Made by a program: the position numbers and the translations under genes. Positions 39,269 to 49,301 of a stretch of DNA of 64,000 nucleotides are shown piece by piece. Source of the stretch: Arthrobacter sp. Hiyo4 (GTDB taxonomy: Bacteria; Actinomycetota; Actinomycetes; Actinomycetales; Micrococcaceae). The notes beneath the pieces were generated by a model. It had not been told where the DNA came from and ran no database searches. It worked only from the letters and a program-made list of their open reading frames with translations. The stretch is from the NCBI GenBank assembly GCA_002370555.1, contig AP014718.1, forward strand, positions 2,728,001-2,792,000, given 5' to 3'. Within the stretch, counting starts at the first letter, position 1, and every line of letters starts with the position of its first letter.

Positions 39269-39487
39269 ATGCTGAAGAAACCGGAAACACTGTTCGTACT
39301 GGGCTACATGCTGCTGCCGCTGCTCGCACTGCTGTCTGCGATCGTTGGCCTGACCATGATCCTGGGCGGCAACAAGATCGCCGGCGCCATCGTGCTGGTG
39401 GTGGTGACACAGGTGTTCGCCTTCGGCGCCTTCTACGCGTTGCGACTCCGCAAAGCCGCCGTGCTGGAGGAAACCAACCGCAGCTGA
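39269..39487 (+). CDS. Small two-helix membrane protein after folA
   Basis: A 72-residue protein with two hydrophobic helices, LFVLGYMLLPLLALLSAIVG and KIAGAIVLVVVTQVFAFGAF, and a basic tail. It starts 2 bp after the folA stop, so it is the third gene of the thyA-folA operon. Homologous small proteins follow folA in relatives; no function is known to me. Confidence 0.7.
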   Translation: MLKKPETLFVLGYMLLPLLALLSAIVGLTMILGGNKIAGAIVLVVVTQVFAFGAFYALRLRKAAVLEETNRS

Positions 39488-39579
39488 CGCCTGTTTCCGG
39501 CCGCACGCCGTCGTACGCATCCCCGCGCGAGTGACGTAACCGACTGCGACCTGCGCGATCCGGCGTCTAAACTGGACGA

Positions 39580-40722
39580 ATGACTACAGCAGCTACCCCC
39601 TCCGTCGGCCTGGTCGGATGGCGCGGCATGGTCGGCTCCGTCCTGATGCAGCGCATGCAGGACGAGGGCGACTTCGCCAACATCAACCCGGTGTTCTTCT
39701 CCACGTCAAACGCGGGAGGTGCCGCCCCGTCGATTGCCGGTGCTGCCGCTGGCGCCGCCGGCAAGCTTGAGGACGCGTTCGACGTCGACACGCTGGCTAA
39801 GCTGCCTATTATTGTCACCGCCCAGGGCGGGGACTACACCAAGCGCGTGCACACCGAGCTGCGGGGCCGCGGCTGGGACGGCCTCTGGATCGACGCCGCC
39901 TCCACGCTGCGCATGAACGACGACTCGATCATCGTGTTGGACCCGATCAACCGCGACGTCATCGACAAGGGCCTGGTCAACGGCACCAGGGACTTCATAG
40001 GCGGGAACTGCACCGTGTCCTGCATGCTGATGGGCCTCGGCGGGCTGTTCAAGAACGGCCTCGTTGAATGGGGCACGTCCATGACCTACCAGGCCGCGTC
40101 CGGCGGCGGCGCCCGGCACATGCGCGAACTGCTCAGCCAGTTCGGCACGCTGAATGCCGAGGTCAGCTCGGAACTGGACGACCCGGCGTCGGCCATCCTG
40201 GAAATCGACCGCAAGGTCCTGGCCCACCAGCGCACCGACATCGACGCCACCCAGTTCGGCGTGCCGCTGGCCGGTTCCCTCATCCCGTGGATCGACGCGG
40301 ACCTCGGCAACGGACAGTCCAAGGAAGAGTGGAAGGCCGGGGTTGAAACCAACAAGATCCTGGGCACCTCGGACGAAAACCGGATCATCATGGACGGCCT
40401 GTGCATCCGGATCGGGGCCATGCGCTCCCACTCGCAGGCCCTGACGCTGAAGCTCCGCGAGGACCTCTCTGTGGCCGAGATCGAGAAGCTCCTCGCCGAG
40501 GACAACGAGTGGGCCAAGGTCATCCCGAACACCAAGGAAGACTCCATGGCAGGCCTGACCCCCGTGGCCGCGTCCGGCACCCTGGACATCCCCGTGGGCC
40601 GCATCCGCAAGATGGAAATGGGCCCGGAGTACATCAGCGCCTTCACCGTGGGCGACCAGCTGCTCTGGGGCGCCGCCGAGCCGCTGCGCCGCATGCTCAA
40701 CATCGCCACAGGGAACCTGTAA
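39580..40722 (+). CDS. asd: Aspartate-semialdehyde dehydrogenase, enterobacterial-type
   Basis: Reduces aspartyl phosphate to the semialdehyde for lysine, threonine, methionine and diaminopimelate synthesis. The 380-residue intact protein has the nucleotide-binding [18 protein letters not shown] at the N-terminus. The catalytic Cys lies in [20 protein letters not shown] near residue 150 and the active-site His in [17 protein letters not shown]. This sequence type is the one known from E. coli rather than the shorter Gram-positive type. TAAACT ends exactly 6 bp before the ATG, implying a leaderless mRNA. Confidence 0.94.
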   Translation: MTTAATPSVGLVGWRGMVGSVLMQRMQDEGDFANINPVFFSTSNAGGAAPSIAGAAAGAAGKLEDAFDVDTLAKLPIIVTAQGGDYTKRVHTELRGRGWDGLWIDAASTLRMNDDSIIVLDPINRDVIDKGLVNGTRDFIGGNCTVSCMLMGLGGLFKNGLVEWGTSMTYQAASGGGARHMRELLSQFGTLNAEVSSELDDPASAILEIDRKVLAHQRTDIDATQFGVPLAGSLIPWIDADLGNGQSKEEWKAGVETNKILGTSDENRIIMDGLCIRIGAMRSHSQALTLKLREDLSVAEIEKLLAEDNEWAKVIPNTKEDSMAGLTPVAASGTLDIPVGRIRKMEMGPEYISAFTVGDQLLWGAAEPLRRMLNIATGNL

Positions 40723-40750
40723 CCTCCCGCGGCTCCCGCCACTCGAACGG

Positions 40751-40803
40751 CCCTGCCCCGCAGGAACGGTGCTGCCCCGCGCCGCTCGTGCGGGGCAGAG
40801 CCG
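40751..40803. repeat. GC-rich direct repeat, copy A (also a hairpin)
   Basis: The block shares 27 consecutive bases with copy B at 41897, including CAGGAACGGTGCTGCCC. It also contains the inverted pair CTGCCCCGC/GCGGGGCAG, so its RNA would fold. It lies just after the 3' end of the AbiEi-like gene and just after asd, and may act as a bidirectional terminator. Confidence 0.75.
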
Positions 40804-40812
40804 TCTTTGCGT

Positions 40813-41791
40813 TCAGCACGCCAAGCCTGACGCACGCAAGATCCTGGACCGGTCCATCATGGCCAACAGCCGGCGCCGCACGTCTGCGGGATACGCCAGG
40901 TGCTTCCACTCAAGTCGAAGGACCAGCCAGCCTTCTTCGATCAGCGCGTTCTCCCCGGCGACGCTCGGCGAGCAGCACCTCCTCCGTTGGTCTGTAGTCG
41001 GTGTATTTTCCGCTGCCATCAAACTCGATCACGATGCGGGTTATCGGATCCGCGAAGTCTGCCCTGAATTGACCACGTGGCGTCTGAATCTCGAACTGCG
41101 GAAGGAACATGTTCAGACCGAATGATCGCAGCAGCAGCCTGGTCCGGGTCTCCCCCACCGATTCCGACCGCCCATCCAGGGCCGCCAGCAGATCCAGCGC
41201 TCGCCGGTTCCCGCGTTTGACCGGTCCCACGTCCAGAAGTTGCCGCATGCTGTCGATTCCGGCTCCCTTGCGCAGCGCGTGGTCGCCGATCACGGCGGCC
41301 TGCTCCAGTGGCAGGATACGGGCGCAGTCCAGGACGGTCCGTTCAATGCCGGTAGTCAGAATCTCTTTGCCGTCCATGCTCCACAGCATTGTCACATCTA
41401 CGGGTTGCAGGTCCATCCGGTGGGTGCGGACGTCCGTGCCGGCACTTTTCGTCGAGTTGGCATAGGCCGTGGTGACGTGGACCATGGGCCCGGCATCCCA
41501 GACGTGACACTCATGCAGTCTCGCAGCACTGATATGGCTGTAGCGGCAGGCCCCGCCGGTGGACAGGAAGTGCGCCTGGATCCGCAGGGCATCCCTGGTC
41601 CACGGCTCCGCTCCCTTCCAGTCAGCGCTCCGGACGTAGGCTCCGCGTCGAAGGCGCAGGAGGATTCCGGAGCGGGCTGCCGCCGTCAGGACCCGCTCGT
41701 CCAGCCCGGCCGCGTCCAACTGTTGCGTGGAGGCAACGGGGAAGGCCGGCCAGCGCCCATCCAGGAGCCCACGGACTTTGTCGCCATTCAT
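40813..41791 (-). CDS. AbiEi-type winged-helix protein with C-terminal DUF559/Vsr-like nuclease fold (one frameshift)
   Basis: About 326 residues. The N-terminal ~60 residues resemble the AbiEi-type antitoxin winged helix (STQQLDAAGLDERVLTAAAR then LLRLRRGAYVRSADW). A central domain follows, and the C-terminus has RADFADPITRIVIEFDGSGK, the E-x-D pattern of DUF559/very-short-patch endonuclease-like proteins. One G near 40965 restores ERRRGENALIEEGW. No adjacent AbiEii-type nucleotidyltransferase toxin exists, so this is not a complete abiE system. Start is the ATG at 41791 or a GTG seven codons earlier. Confidence 0.7.
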
Positions 41792-41896
41792 GGTCCAAGG
41801 GTCTCGGACCACCGCTGGCTCCGGTAGATCGCGGCCACATTATGTGGACAACCCCGGCAGAAATACACGCATCCGCTTTTCCGGCATCATTCGCTG

Positions 41897-41948
41897 CCCT
41901 GCCCCGCAGGAACGGTGCTGCCCGCACCGCTTTTGAGGGGCAGGGCCG
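41897..41948. repeat. GC-rich direct repeat, copy B
   Basis: Direct copy of the 40751 element, identical over 27 bp including CAGGAACGGTGCTGCCC, then diverging before a shared GGGGCAG.GCCG end. It lies between the start of the AbiEi-like gene and the end of the downstream winged-helix gene, so the AbiEi-like gene is bracketed by the two copies. Confidence 0.75.
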
Positions 41949-41981
41949 CACGTGTTCGGCAGGGCGGCGAATGGGCCTGGC

Positions 41982-43077
41982 TTAGCTGTCCAGGAATGCG
42001 AGGTACTGCCCGGCGGCCTTCTTGAACGCCGCCTGCGCAGCCGGTCCGCGCAGCCTGGAGTCGTCAAACAGTTCAGGCACGACGGCGGCGCTGCGGCTGG
42101 TTCCGGCCCGCGCCCACGTGCCGATCACCTCGCCCCGGCCACGACGGTCTTCTTGAACACTCCGTTGCCGCCCGGGACGATCTTGTTGGCGTGCTCAGTG
42201 GCCAGCACCAGGCTGCGGTCCTGGTAGCCCAGCAGGAACTCGTCGAAGCCCGGCAAGAGGAGGACGGACCGCTGCCCGGCACGCCGTCGTCGAGCATTGA
42301 TGCAGTCTCCGGTGACATCCAGTACTGGACGCCCCCGAATTCCAGCTCCACCAACTGCCCGCTGACCAGCTCAAACGCCGCCCGCACGTCGGCCAGGGGA
42401 ATCTGCGTCCACCAGGCGAAGTCGCGGACGGTGGCAGGGCCGTGGCTGCGGAAATAGCGCAGCATAAACTCGGCGATCGCTTCCTGCCGCTCAAGCCCGC
42501 GCGACAGGGGGATCCAGTCATCGAACGCCACCAGCAGCTGCTGGTTCCCGGCCAATGGCCCTTGAACCAGCCAGGCATGCCGGCACAGCGTCCCCAGGAT
42601 ATGGATCCCCCGCTGGCCGGTGGTGGGCTGCCCGGCTGCCTCAAACACCTCGAAGAGTTCGGTCCGGCTCACGGGACCGCCGGCCGCAATCCGCTCCAGG
42701 GCAATGTCGCGGCACTTCTCGATGTCCGCCCAGGTGATGTCCAGTTCCCGGTGCCGGCCAGCCATGATGCGGCTAAGACGCTCGGTGGTGAGGTCCAGCA
42801 TCCAGCGCAGATCCTCCGGAGCCACCAGGTGCAGGGTGCCGCGCATCGGCCAGGACCGGACCACCCTTCCGTTGTCCAGCGCGGCGCGCACGTCAGTCAA
42901 CCCTGCGCCCGGAACGCGGATGCCGATGGCCCAGAGCGCGGCCTGCAGGTCCTGCGCCTGCGTGGCCGTCATCCAGCGGACCGCGCCCTCTACGGAGCCT
43001 GGTCCGGGACCGAGTAGTCCTTGAGAGGCCAGGCGTAACCTGCCCATCACCTTGGGGCTTACGCGGTCCACTGCCAT
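41982..43077 (-). CDS. Winged-helix DNA-binding protein, AlkZ/YcaQ-like (two frameshifts)
   Basis: About 365 residues of the HTH_42 family, which includes AlkZ and YcaQ DNA glycosylases that unhook interstrand crosslinks. The N-terminal motif AVRWMTATQAQDLQAALWAI carries the QxQ-type pattern near residue 40. Further family blocks are PMRGTLHLVAPEDLRWML and RDFAWWTQIPLADVRAAF. One G near 42270 and one near 42137 restore GSVLLLPGFDEFLLGYQDRS and VVAGGEVIGTWAR. Glycosylase activity is inferred only. TACGAT ends 6 bp before the ATG, a leaderless pattern. Confidence 0.8.
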
Positions 43078-43120
43078 GCCCTCATCGTAGGACCTGGCCC
43101 GATAGGGTGTAAGCATAACT

Positions 43121-43582
43121 TTGGGGAGTTTGCGGCAATTGTTTGCGCGTGGAACACAGGCCATCGGGCTGGCCCCGGCCATTGGTTTCCAGCCCCTGGG
43201 ATTCCCAGGAGGCGGTGGCGAGGCATCCCTGGAACCCTTGTTGCCCTCCCTGTTCCTGTCGGTGGGCGGAGCTTGCGCCGTTCTTATTCCCGGTATCCGG
43301 GTGGGCCACGGCAAGGTCCGCATGGTCCGTGACTGGAAGCTCCATCCCGTCAGCGGCCGGCTGCTCTGGATCCTCGCCCATGCCACCGCCGTGATCGGTT
43401 TGGTGGTTTGCATTCTTGCAGCCGCGACCCACCCGGCGGTTCCGGGACTTATGGTCTGGCTGTTTATGGGGCCATATCTGGCGCTGACCGGTTGGGCCGG
43501 CGCCCTGCTGGGCATGGCCACGAACGTCCGGCTGATCGGCGCCGATGACGGGCGCCTGGCGCCGGTCACGCAAGCAGGCTGA
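43121..43582 (+). CDS. Membrane protein, family not recognised
   Basis: About 153 residues starting at a TTG. There are hydrophobic segments LLPSLFLSVGGACAVLIPGI, LWILAHATAVIGLVVCILAA and VWLFMGPYLALTGWAGALLG, i.e. three membrane helices or so, preceded by a Gly-rich region. It is divergent from the AlkZ-like gene with only 43 bp between. I see no diagnostic motif. Confidence 0.6.
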   Translation: MGSLRQLFARGTQAIGLAPAIGFQPLGFPGGGGEASLEPLLPSLFLSVGGACAVLIPGIRVGHGKVRMVRDWKLHPVSGRLLWILAHATAVIGLVVCILAAATHPAVPGLMVWLFMGPYLALTGWAGALLGMATNVRLIGADDGRLAPVTQAG

Positions 43583-43602
43583 TGCCTTCGACGAGCTGAA
43601 CG

Positions 43603-44669
43603 CTAGAGCGTCAGGCCGATGAGCAACGGTTCCGGGTGGAGTTCAATGCCAAAGCGTTCGACGACGCCGGCGCGCACCTCGCGCGCGATGGCCAGCATAT
43701 CCTTGGCGCTGGCCGAGCCGCGGTTGGTGATGGCCAGCGTGTGCTTCGTGGACAGTGACGCCCGCCCGCCGGAGGCGCTGCCTTCCTCCAGGCCATAGCC
43801 CTTGCCGAACCCCGCCTGGTCGATCAGCCAGGCGGCGGACAGCTTCACCAGCCCGTCCGCCCCGGCCGGATACTGCGGCGCAGACTCCGGCAGCGTTGCC
43901 GCCACGTCCACGGGGACTATGGGGTTGGTGAAGAAGGAGCCGGTGGAATAGGTGTCCCGGTCCGCGGGATCCAGGACCATGCCTTTGGATGCCCGCAACC
44001 TCAGGACCTCCCGGCGGACATCGTTGGAGTACGCACGCTTGCCTGCCTCCACGCCCAGTGAGCGGGCCAGCTCGGCGTAGCGGATGGGTGCGCTCATCCG
44101 GCCCAACGGGAGCTGGAATTCCACGGTCAGCACCACGTAGCGGGGTGAGCCCTCGACGGTGGTCTGTTTCAGGATGGAATCGCGGTAGCCGAACTTCAGC
44201 TCGGAATTGGTGAACGTCTGGACCGCGTTCCGGGTCCGGTCCCAGGTGCGGACCGCCGCGATGGTCTGGGAGACGTCAGAGCCGTAGGCCCGACGTTCTG
44301 CACGGGTGTGGCGCCGGTGGCGCCCGGGATGCCGGAGAGTGCTTCAATGCCGGACCAGGCATGCAGCACGGCGTGCTCCACCAGGGCATCCCAGTTGTGG
44401 CCGGCCTGGACCACCAACGCCACGCCGCCGCAGGAGTCCTCGGCGTTGACGGTGAACCCTTCCGAGGCGATCCTGATCACGGTGCCGGGGAACCCGTCGT
44501 CGGAAATCAGGAGGTTGGAGCCCCCGCCGATGATGAGGACCTGCTCCCTGGCAGCGTCAGCCGTGCGGACGGCGTCGATGATCTCCGCCTCGGTGCTGGC
44601 CTCAATGTACTTGCCGGCGGGTCCTCCGACGGCGGCGGTGGTCAGGGCAGAAAGCAGGGTGGAAGTCAC
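43603..44669 (-). CDS. murB: UDP-N-acetylmuramate dehydrogenase (one frameshift)
   Basis: MurB reduces UDP-GlcNAc-enolpyruvate in peptidoglycan synthesis. The FAD-binding region is EQVLIIGGGSNLLISDDGFP, followed by GIEALSGIPGATGATPVQNV. The C-terminus has YSTGSFFTNPIV, containing the catalytic Ser, and STKHTLAITNRGSASAKDML. One G near 44292 restores QNVGAYGSDVSQTIAAVRTW. I choose the GTG at 44669 because TAGTCT ends exactly 6 bp before it; the TTG directly upstream lacks support. The restored length is about 355 residues. Confidence 0.93.
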
Positions 44670-44698
44670 CAACTCAGACTAACTAACTTCCGTCAACA

Positions 44699-45970
44699 CT
44701 ACGCAACCCTCCGGGCCACCGGCGACAGGAAGAAGGTGGCCACCAGCATCACCATCACGGCCAGCAGCGAGTGCAGGATGCCCACGTGTTCGGCCAGCAG
44801 TCCCAACAGCGGCGGCCCGCACAGGAACGCGCCGTAGCCGATGGTGGAGACCACGGAGACGCGGGCCGCGGCCTTGGCGGGATCGTCCGCCGCGGCGGAC
44901 ATGCCTACCGGGAAACCCAGCGATGCGCCGAGTCCCCAGATGGCCAGTGCCACAAAGGCGAGCCAAGGAACGGGGAAAACACAAAGAGCCCGAGCCCGAA
45001 CACTGCCAACGCGGCGCACCAGCGCATCACCGGGACGCGGCCGAAGCGGTCCAGGACCACGGTGCCGGCGAAGCGTCCGATGGTCATGAACGTCACGAAG
45101 AGCCCGTAGCCCGCGGCGCCGGCAGCGTCGGTCTGGCCGTGCCCGTCGGCCATGGCCAAGGCCACCCAGTCCCCCGCTGCGCCTTCGGCCAAGGCAAGCC
45201 CCAGGACCATAACACCGAGCAGCAAGGTACGCCGGTCGCGCCAGGCCTCCGCGATCTTGCGTTTGTTGTCCAGCGGGGCCCCGGAATCGTCAGCCGGCGC
45301 GCCGGCGGTGACAATGGGGATCGGGCCGGTGAACGGGTCCTCGAAGTTGTCCGGACGTACTTCCGTTCCCCAGCGACCGGGGTGACATCCGCACGGAACC
45401 AGGCTGCCGACGTCGTCACCGAAACGGCAACCACGACGCCGGCCGCCGCCAGGTGCCAGAACACCGGGACGGAAGCGGCTGCAGCCCACGCCCCAAGGCC
45501 TGCGCCTGCCACGGTGCCGAGGCTGAACGCGCCGTGGAGCCGGGGCATGATGTGCCGGCCCACCGCGCGTTCCACCGAGGCGCCCTCGACGTTGGCTGCC
45601 GTACTCCAGCTGGCGGAGCCCAGCCCGATGACGGCAAGACCCACGGCCACCGCGACCGGCGTGGCCAGGACCGACGTTCCGAATCCGGTGATGGCCATGC
45701 CGCAGGCCACCATGATGGCGCCGGTGCGGATGGTCCGTTTGGAGCCCAGGCGGAGCACAATCAGCCCCGACGCCGACACCGAGATGAACGACCCCAGGGT
45801 CATGCACAGCAATAGCAAGCCGACCGTGCCGGGGTCAGGTCCAGCCCGTCACGGATGGCCGGGAGCCGGGAAACCCAGGACGCGAAGGCCAGGCCGCTGC
45901 CGGCGTAGGCAACCACCACGGCATTGCGCCAGGCTGTGACTTCGGCGGAGGCAGTTGTGTTGACGGTCAA
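44699..45970 (-). CDS. Major facilitator superfamily transporter (three frameshifts)
   Basis: A 12-helix-type MFS permease of about 424 residues. The TTG start reads TVNTTASAEVTAWRNAVVVA; blocks follow in different frames: LLLLCMTLGSFISVSASGLI, LGSKRTIRTGAIMVACGMAI, LLLGVMVLGLALAEGAAGDW, VTFMTIGRFAGTVVLDRFGR and the end LVATFFLSPVARRVA. Single-base deletions near 45833, 45385 and 44975 account for the breaks. The overall type resembles small-molecule MFS exporters; the substrate is not predictable. It begins 4 bp after the MaoC-type hydratase stop, so they are co-transcribed. Confidence 0.82.
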
Positions 45971-45974
45971 AGGA

Positions 45975-46412
45975 TCATGAAAGCCTGACGACGGCCTGGG
46001 CCTTCATCAGCACTTTCTGGCCGGCGGCGACCACGGTGAGGTCAACGCGGGCGGTGCCGGCATCGGCGTCGAGCTTTCCAATGGCGCCGCTGACCTCGAT
46101 GGTGGCCCCGGCGTCCGTGGTTCCCGTGGTGTCCGTGACCAGGACCGGCTTGGTGAAGCGGGTCTGGAAGTCGACGACGGCGGCGGGGTCGCCTGCCCAG
46201 TCGGTCACCAGCTGCACGGCGGCACCCATGGTGAACATGCCGTGGGCAATGACGCCGGGCAGTTCCACGCCGGTGGCGAAGGCTTCGTTCCAGTGGATGG
46301 GGTTGAAGTCGCCGGAGGCGCCGGCGTACTTGACCAGGTCGGTGCGGGTGACCTCGATGGTGCGGCTGCCGATGTCCTGGCCGGCGCTGAGTTCGTGGAA
46401 GCTGGGGCTCAT
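45975..46412 (-). CDS. MaoC-family (R)-hydratase, HadB-like
   Basis: A 145-residue hot-dog-fold enoyl hydratase. The hydratase-2 motif YAGASGDFNPIHWNEAFATG carries the catalytic Asp and His near residues 34-40. HGMFTMGAAVQLVTDW follows. It starts 3 bp after the larger dehydratase-like subunit; in mycobacteria HadA/HadB pairs form heterodimeric (3R)-hydroxyacyl-ACP dehydratases. Mycolates are not made by this group, so a general fatty-acid role is more likely. The frame is intact. Confidence 0.88.
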   Translation of the reverse strand: MSPSFHELSAGQDIGSRTIEVTRTDLVKYAGASGDFNPIHWNEAFATGVELPGVIAHGMFTMGAAVQLVTDWAGDPAAVVDFQTRFTKPVLVTDTTGTTDAGATIEVSGAIGKLDADAGTARVDLTVVAAGQKVLMKAQAVVRLS

Positions 46413-46414
46413 GG

Positions 46415-46882
46415 TTACTGTCCCTCTCCTCGGACGAGGATGGATGAGGTGGTGGTGGCGACTGCCTCGCGCGGCCCGTTGCCGCCGTCGGTCAGGGCAA
46501 AAATTTCCTGGCGGGTGGTGATCATGGCCCCGCCGCCCATGGCACGGACACCGTCAACGTGCAGTTCGGCAATCAGTCGGTCGCCGGCAAAGATGGGGCG
46601 GTGGTGGATGAAGCGCTGGTCGGCGTGGACCACGCGGGAGAAGTCGATGCCAGCGTCCGGATCCTCGATCAGCTGGGCATCGGCGCGCTGGGCGATGATG
46701 ATGGCGAACGTGGGTGGTGCCACCACATCCCTGTGCCCGAGGGCCTTGGCGGCCTCGACGTCGAAGTGGGCTGGGTGCGTGGCCTTGACTGCGCGGGCGA
46801 ACTCGCGGATCTTCTCGCGGCCGACGTCGTAAACCTCTGCGGCAGGGTAGCTGCGGCCCTGCAGGTCCGGATTGATAGTCAT
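46415..46882 (-). CDS. MaoC-like dehydratase N-terminal domain protein, HadA/C-like
   Basis: A 155-residue FAS1-like dehydratase hot-dog protein. It has the segment FARAVKATHPAHFDVEAAKA and the stretch APPTFAIIIAQRADAQLI, and lacks the complete D-x-N-P-x-H hydratase motif of its neighbour, consistent with a non-catalytic partner of the HadA or HadC type. I choose the ATG encoding MTINPDLQGRSYPA; an in-frame extension of 23 codons is unlikely. Co-transcribed with the HadB-like gene. Confidence 0.85.
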   Translation of the reverse strand: MTINPDLQGRSYPAAEVYDVGREKIREFARAVKATHPAHFDVEAAKALGHRDVVAPPTFAIIIAQRADAQLIEDPDAGIDFSRVVHADQRFIHHRPIFAGDRLIAELHVDGVRAMGGGAMITTRQEIFALTDGGNGPREAVATTTSSILVRGEGQ

Positions 46883-46930
46883 GGCCTCAAGCTTATCGTT
46901 GCCAGGCGTCCGGGAGGGCCTTGCAGGGTC

Positions 46931-46959
46931 TTGATATGATGAATTAATCATTCCATCAA
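46931..46959. promoter_or_regulatory. Candidate ArsR-family operator upstream of the arsR-sulP operon
   Basis: The inverted repeat ATGAT-N6-ATCAT at 46936-46951 is flanked by TTGAT and ATCAA. It is AT-rich in a GC-rich genome and lies in the intergenic space between the divergent hadA-like and arsR genes. ArsR/SmtB proteins bind imperfect palindromes of this type. The match is by pattern only. Confidence 0.5.
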
Positions 46960-47019
46960 GTCACGGCCGTTGTTTAGCGGTGCTTGCCTGGACCGCTATC
47001 CCGCACAGGAGCGCCGCCC

Positions 47020-47400
47020 ATGTTGTCTCCCGCCCAGGCTCCGCTCTATGAGATCAAGGCCAACCTGTTCAAGGCCCTTGCCCACCCGGCACGGATTCGG
47101 ATCCTGGAACTGTTGGCCGCCGCTCCGGAGAACACGGCTGCCGTGAGCTACCTCCTCGCCGAAACCGGGCTCGAGGCCTCCCATCTCTCCCAGCACCTGG
47201 CCACGCTGCGCAAGCACAAGGTGGTGACGTCGGTGCGGTCCGCCAACTCCGTGACTTACCGCCTGGCACACCCGGGAGTTTCAGAACTTCTCGCCATCGC
47301 GCGGACATTCCTGTTGGACAGCCTCACCGACTCCAACGAACAGCTCCGGCTGGCGCAGCAGCTGCCGGCGGAGCCCCTCCCCGAGGGATCCGCCCCGTGA
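47020..47400 (+). CDS. ArsR-family regulator preceding sulP
   Basis: A 126-residue winged-helix regulator: [20 protein letters not shown] then [20 protein letters not shown]. It lacks the CxC metal-binding pair typical of arsenic- or cadmium-sensing members, so the ligand is unknown. The ATG follows CAGGAG. Its TGA stop overlaps the sulP GTG start as GTGA, so the two proteins are made together. ArsR-SulP pairs recur in actinobacteria. Confidence 0.88.
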   Translation: MLSPAQAPLYEIKANLFKALAHPARIRILELLAAAPENTAAVSYLLAETGLEASHLSQHLATLRKHKVVTSVRSANSVTYRLAHPGVSELLAIARTFLLDSLTDSNEQLRLAQQLPAEPLPEGSAP

Positions 47401-49065
47401 GTTACGACCATCGCCCGGTCTCGCGGGGAATCAGCAGGCTCCTGCCATCCCGGGTCGACTATATGGGCATCCGGCAATCTTGGCGGGTGGATCTGCTTGC
47501 CGGCATTACCGTAGGCATCGTGGCGCTGCCGCTGGCCTTGGCGTTCGGCGTCAGCTCCGGGGTGGGCGCGGAGGCCGGTCTCATCACGGCGATCGTGGCC
47601 GGGCTGGTGGCGGCCGTGATGGGAGGCTCCCCTGTCCAGGTATCGGGACCCACAGGCGCCATGGTGGTGGTCCTTGCCCGGTGGTGGCAGTCCACGGCAC
47701 CGGCAGCGTGGCACTGCTGTCCCTCATGGCAGGACTGCTGGTCTGCATCCTGGGAATCAGCGGCCTGGGCCGGGCAGTGGCGTTCATCCCCTGGCCGGTG
47801 GTGGAAGGTTTCACGCTGGGCATCGCCGCCATCATCTTCCTCCAGCAGGTTCCCCTCGCTACCGGTACCTCCGGGATCCCGGGGCACAACACCATGCTGG
47901 CAGCCGTCGAAGCGGCATCCGGGCAGTGGCGCCCACGGTCCTGCTGACCCTCGCACTCGTGGCGGGGGTCGCCGTCGTGATGGTCCTGGTGCAGCGGCTG
48001 TTCCGGGCACTTCCTGCGAGCCTGCTCGCGGTGCTCCTGGCGACCACGGCCGCCGAACTCCTTCAGCTGGACATCCCGCGGATCGGCCCGCTGCCGCACT
48101 CCCTGCCATCCCCGCCCTCCCGCCTTCGATCCGGCTTCGCTTGGCAGCCTGGCGATGCCCGCCGTGGCAATTGCGGTCCTGGCCTCGATCGAATCCCTGC
48201 TCTCCGCCCGGGTGGCCGCGGGCATGATCGGGCCGGACGGCGCACCAAGCGGGCCTACAGCCCCGACCGGGAGCTCACGGGCCAGGGCCTGGCTTCCATC
48301 GCCGCGGGCCTGTTCGGCGGCATGCCGGCCACCGGCGCCATCGCACGGACGGCCGTCAATGTGCGCTCAGGTGCCAAAACCCGGATGGCCGCCGCGGTCC
48401 ATGCCGTGGTGCTTCTGGGCATTGTCTACTTGGCGTCGGGGTTGGTCAGCCGGATCCCGCTGGCAGCCCTGGGCGGGGTCCTGATGGTCACCGCGGCGCG
48501 GATGGTGTCCCGCCGCACCGTTGCCTCGGTCCTCCGCTCAACGCGATCGGACGCCGCGGTTTTTATCCTCACGGCAATCGTCACCGTGGCTTTCGACCTG
48601 ATCGTCGCGATCCAGATCGGCCTGGCCGCAGCAGCGCTCTTCACCCTGCGCAAATTCGCCTCGCTGAGCAGTGTGCAGCGTGAGGAGATTTCGGAGCCCC
48701 GCAGCGAAGGTGATGAGCATATTGCCATCTTCCGGCTGGACGGTGCCATGTTCTTTGGCGCCGCGGAACGGATACTCCAGGAGATCAGCCAGGTGACGGA
48801 CGTCCAGGTGGCCATTATCAGGCTCTCCCAGCTGCGGATGCTCGACGCCACAGGCGCCCATGCCCTCGTGGAAGTCATTTCCGCCTTGGAGGTGCGCGGC
48901 ATCACGGTGCTGCTCAAGGGTGTCCGGCCGGACCATCTTGCCCTGGTGACGAACGTTGGAGTGATCCGTTCGCTCCGCCACCACAAGCATCTGTTCGAGG
49001 ACCTTGCAGGGGCCGTGGAACATGCCCGCAGCCATGTCCGCAGGAACGCTGCAGCTAACGCTTGA
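47397..49065 (+). CDS. SulP-family anion transporter with STAS domain (about four frameshifts)
   Basis: A permease of about 556 residues. The N-terminal motif [20 protein letters not shown] is the SulP signature region, followed by [18 protein letters not shown] and [20 protein letters not shown]. The C-terminal STAS domain reads [20 protein letters not shown] and [20 protein letters not shown]. Sulfate, bicarbonate or C4-dicarboxylate are possible substrates. Frame changes near 47685, 47935, 48115 and 48240 are repaired by single G/C additions. The 3' end overlaps the convergent small membrane gene by 11 bp. Confidence 0.85.
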
Positions 49066-49279
49066 GGTTCTTCCGGATGGTCTGGCCGCGCACCACAATC
49101 CCGGCGATGTGCATAAGGAGCCCGAGACCGATCAGCGGCAGGGAAGCTGTGGCCAGGCCCTGGTTTCCGGAGATGTTGCCGATCAGGTTCAGGGTGATCC
49201 CGACGCCGATGAGGCCCATGGCGCCGAAGACCAGGACTTTGTACGAGGTGGGCGCTGACTCCCAGAATTCTTTGAGCAC
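49055..49279 (-). CDS. Small two-helix membrane protein (DUF3188-like)
   Basis: A 74-residue protein: a short amphipathic start MLKEFWESAPTSYK, helix VLVFGAMGLIGVGITLNLIG, a loop, then TASLPLIGLGLLMHIAGIVV and a basic tail [11 protein letters not shown]. It starts at GTG with TAGACT exactly 6 bp upstream, so it is probably translated from a leaderless mRNA. The family assignment is from overall appearance only. Confidence 0.65.
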   Translation of the reverse strand: MLKEFWESAPTSYKVLVFGAMGLIGVGITLNLIGNISGNQGLATASLPLIGLGLLMHIAGIVVRGQTIRKNLKR

Positions 49280-49301
49280 CGTGACAGTCTACCGAGCAGG
49301 T

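Noticed and set aside
40813..41791. Complete AbiE toxin-antitoxin system
   Set aside because: Only the AbiEi-like part is present; no AbiEii nucleotidyltransferase gene lies on either side.
47020..49065. Arsenic operon role for the ArsR at 47020
   Set aside because: It lacks the CxC metal-binding pair and is coupled to a SulP transporter, away from the ars genes.
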